Positions 5,085-6,249 of a stretch of 6,249 bases of DNA are shown here, piece after piece (the first letter of the stretch is position 1; every line of letters starts with the position of its first letter). The notes beneath the pieces are model-generated. The model searched no databases. It saw only the letters and a program-made list of their open reading frames with translations, and was not told the DNA's origin. The stretch comes from an uncultured Odoribacter sp. (GTDB lineage Bacteria; Bacteroidota; Bacteroidia; Bacteroidales; Marinifilaceae), in the NCBI GenBank assembly GCA_934725835.1, contig CAKVCR010000176.1, positions 1 to 6,249 on the forward strand, written 5' to 3'. A program made the position numbers and the translations under genes.

Positions 5085-6249
5085 ATGGAAAAAAGAATTG
5101 AGCTTTGTGATGAAGATGTGTGCTGCGGTTGTGGCGCTTGCGCCAATATATGCAGCCGAGGCTGCATTCAGATGATAGAAAACGCTGAGGGCTTTTTGAT
5201 TCCGCAAATTGACAATGAGAAATGTGTGAAGTGCGGCGTGTGTGTGCAGCACTGTCCAATTGGTCGCTCTAAAAAGAACGAGAATACTTATGAGAAGAAA
5301 TGCTTTGGCGCTATATCCAAGTCAGATGCTGATCGATTTAAAAGTTCATCAGGTGGTGTGTTTAAGCAATTGGCATCACAGTGGCTCAATGATGGAGGAA
5401 CCGTATTTGGAGTTCGAATGAGCGATGATTTGTCTTCTGCTATTTTTCAGGAAGTGACTGATGAAAGCGGTTTGGATAATATTCTAGGCTCAAAGTACAT
5501 CCAAGCAAATACGGAATTTGTATATAAAAGGGTAGGAGATCTACTGCAATCAGGAGGTAAAGTCCTTTTTTCCGGTGTTCCATGCCAGATCAATGCACTA
5601 AAAGCCTTCCTTGGAAAAGAATACCCCAATCTACTATGTGTTGATGTTATTTGTCACGGCGTACCGTCACCCGCGGTTTGGCGTAAGTATTTGGCAACAC
5701 TGCGGGAAAAGTATACCTCGGTTAAAGGGGTGTGCTTTCGATACAAAAAATATGGATGGGAAAACTTTGGATTAAACGTAAAACTGCAAAACAAAAAAGT
5801 GAAATATGAATCTAAAGATATTAATCCATATATGCAGCTTTTCTTAAACGATATTTGCTTGAGAAAATCATGCTATAAATGTCAATTCAAGGGGTATGAA
5901 CGTAGCTCAGACATTACCATTGGGGACTTCTGGGGGAGCAAGGATTATGTTCCTCAACTGACTGATGGGAAAGGAACATCAATAGTTTTAATACATTCGC
6001 ATGAGGGAATGTGCATTTGGAGTAAAATTGAACATGCGTTATTATTTCAGGAAGTGGATTATCAAGAGGTGTTCAAGGAACATAACCGAGCTATGATGGA
6101 GTCGCCGAAAATGCCCGATAATCGTAAAGATTTTTTTGAAGATTTAAAGATTCTTCCGTTTAAAAGACTGCAGTCGAAATATATAACGCTTTCTAAAAAA
6201 GAAAAAACGAAATTCTTCTTAGAGAAATGTGGGGTATTATATACAATAC
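5085..6249 (+). CDS. FrhB-like (coenzyme F420 hydrogenase/dehydrogenase beta subunit family) protein with 2x[4Fe-4S] ferredoxin domain, 3' end cut
   Basis: Open from ATG 5085 to the right edge, giving 388 complete codons with no stop; family length suggests little is missing. Domain 1: two ferredoxin motifs, C13-x2-C16-x2-C19-x3-C23 and C47-x2-C50-x2-C53-x3-C57-P, predicting two [4Fe-4S] clusters. In the first, Ser24 replaces the usual Pro, and an extra C27 follows. Domain 2 resembles FrhB/FdhB N and C domains: SSSGGVF, GSKYIQAN, FSGVPCQ (C167), VICHGVPSP (C190), C258/C263/C266, and SSDITIGDFWG (274-284). Relatives in methanogens bind FAD and Fe-S centres and reduce F420. Homologues in glycan loci of organisms not known to make F420 have no settled function, so F420 use here should not be assumed. 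It lies 15 nt after the flippase stop with a weak ribosome site (AAAGAG, 11 nt before the ATG). Likely a cytoplasmic redox step on a glycan precursor; this is inference. Confidence 0.88.
   Translation, partial: MEKRIELCDEDVCCGCGACANICSRGCIQMIENAEGFLIPQIDNEKCVKCGVCVQHCPIGRSKKNENTYEKKCFGAISKSDADRFKSSSGGVFKQLASQWLNDGGTVFGVRMSDDLSSAIFQEVTDESGLDNILGSKYIQANTEFVYKRVGDLLQSGGKVLFSGVPCQINALKAFLGKEYPNLLCVDVICHGVPSPAVWRKYLATLREKYTSVKGVCFRYKKYGWENFGLNVKLQNKKVKYESKDINPYMQLFLNDICLRKSCYKCQFKGYERSSDITIGDFWGSKDYVPQLTDGKGTSIVLIHSHEGMCIWSKIEHALLFQEVDYQEVFKEHNRAMMESPKMPDNRKDFFEDLKILPFKRLQSKYITLSKKEKTKFFLEKCGVLYTI

Noticed and set aside
5132..5167. Two short GC-rich inverted repeats (TGGCGC/GCGCCA and ATGCAGCC/GGCTGCAT) near the start of the FrhB-like gene
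   Set aside because: Each has only a 2-nt centre, and both are readily explained by Cys, Gly and Ala codons of the ferredoxin motif.
4967..5259. Minus-strand open frames across the flippase/FrhB-like junction
   Set aside because: Their His/Cys-rich translations are the antisense of the Cys-rich ferredoxin motifs and have no independent support.

Overview
The window is a slice of a surface-polysaccharide (capsule or exopolysaccharide) biosynthesis locus. It holds six genes, all on the + strand and nearly touching or overlapping. The first is cut by the left edge and the last by the right edge. The organism is most likely a low-to-moderate G+C Gram-positive anaerobe, probably a gut-type clostridium. 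This rests on AT-rich coding sequence, clear Shine-Dalgarno sites (for example AGGAG 8 nt before the deacetylase start), and the pairing of a pyruvyl-transferase-family protein with an FrhB-like iron-sulfur protein, a combination common in Clostridia and Bacteroidetes glycan loci. The taxonomic call is an inference.

Layout: the 3' part of a Wzy/O-antigen-ligase-like membrane protein (2-556); a GT4-type glycosyltransferase (587-1636); a PIG-L/LmbE-type zinc deacetylase (1602-2402, overlapping the previous gene by 35 nt); a polysaccharide pyruvyl transferase family protein (2432-3547); a Wzx-type flippase (3537-5069, overlapping the previous gene by 11 nt); and an FrhB-type protein with a two-cluster ferredoxin domain (5085 to beyond 6249). 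Intergenic gaps are at most 30 nt. I see no terminator or convincing promoter, so the set reads as one polycistronic unit whose promoter lies to the left of the window. No stretch over 300 bases lacks a gene, and I found no RNA gene, CRISPR array or insertion sequence.

How the genes fit together: cytoplasmic enzymes build a lipid-linked repeat unit. The GT4 enzyme adds a sugar, the PIG-L enzyme may expose a free amine by N-deacetylation, and the pyruvyl-transferase-family protein may add a pyruvate-derived carboxyl group. Wzx flips the unit across the membrane and Wzy polymerises it outside. The FrhB-like protein implies a redox step of unknown substrate. Two points stand out: a possible zwitterionic glycan (free amine plus pyruvate carboxylate), and a perfect 14-bp inverted repeat inside the start of the flippase gene.
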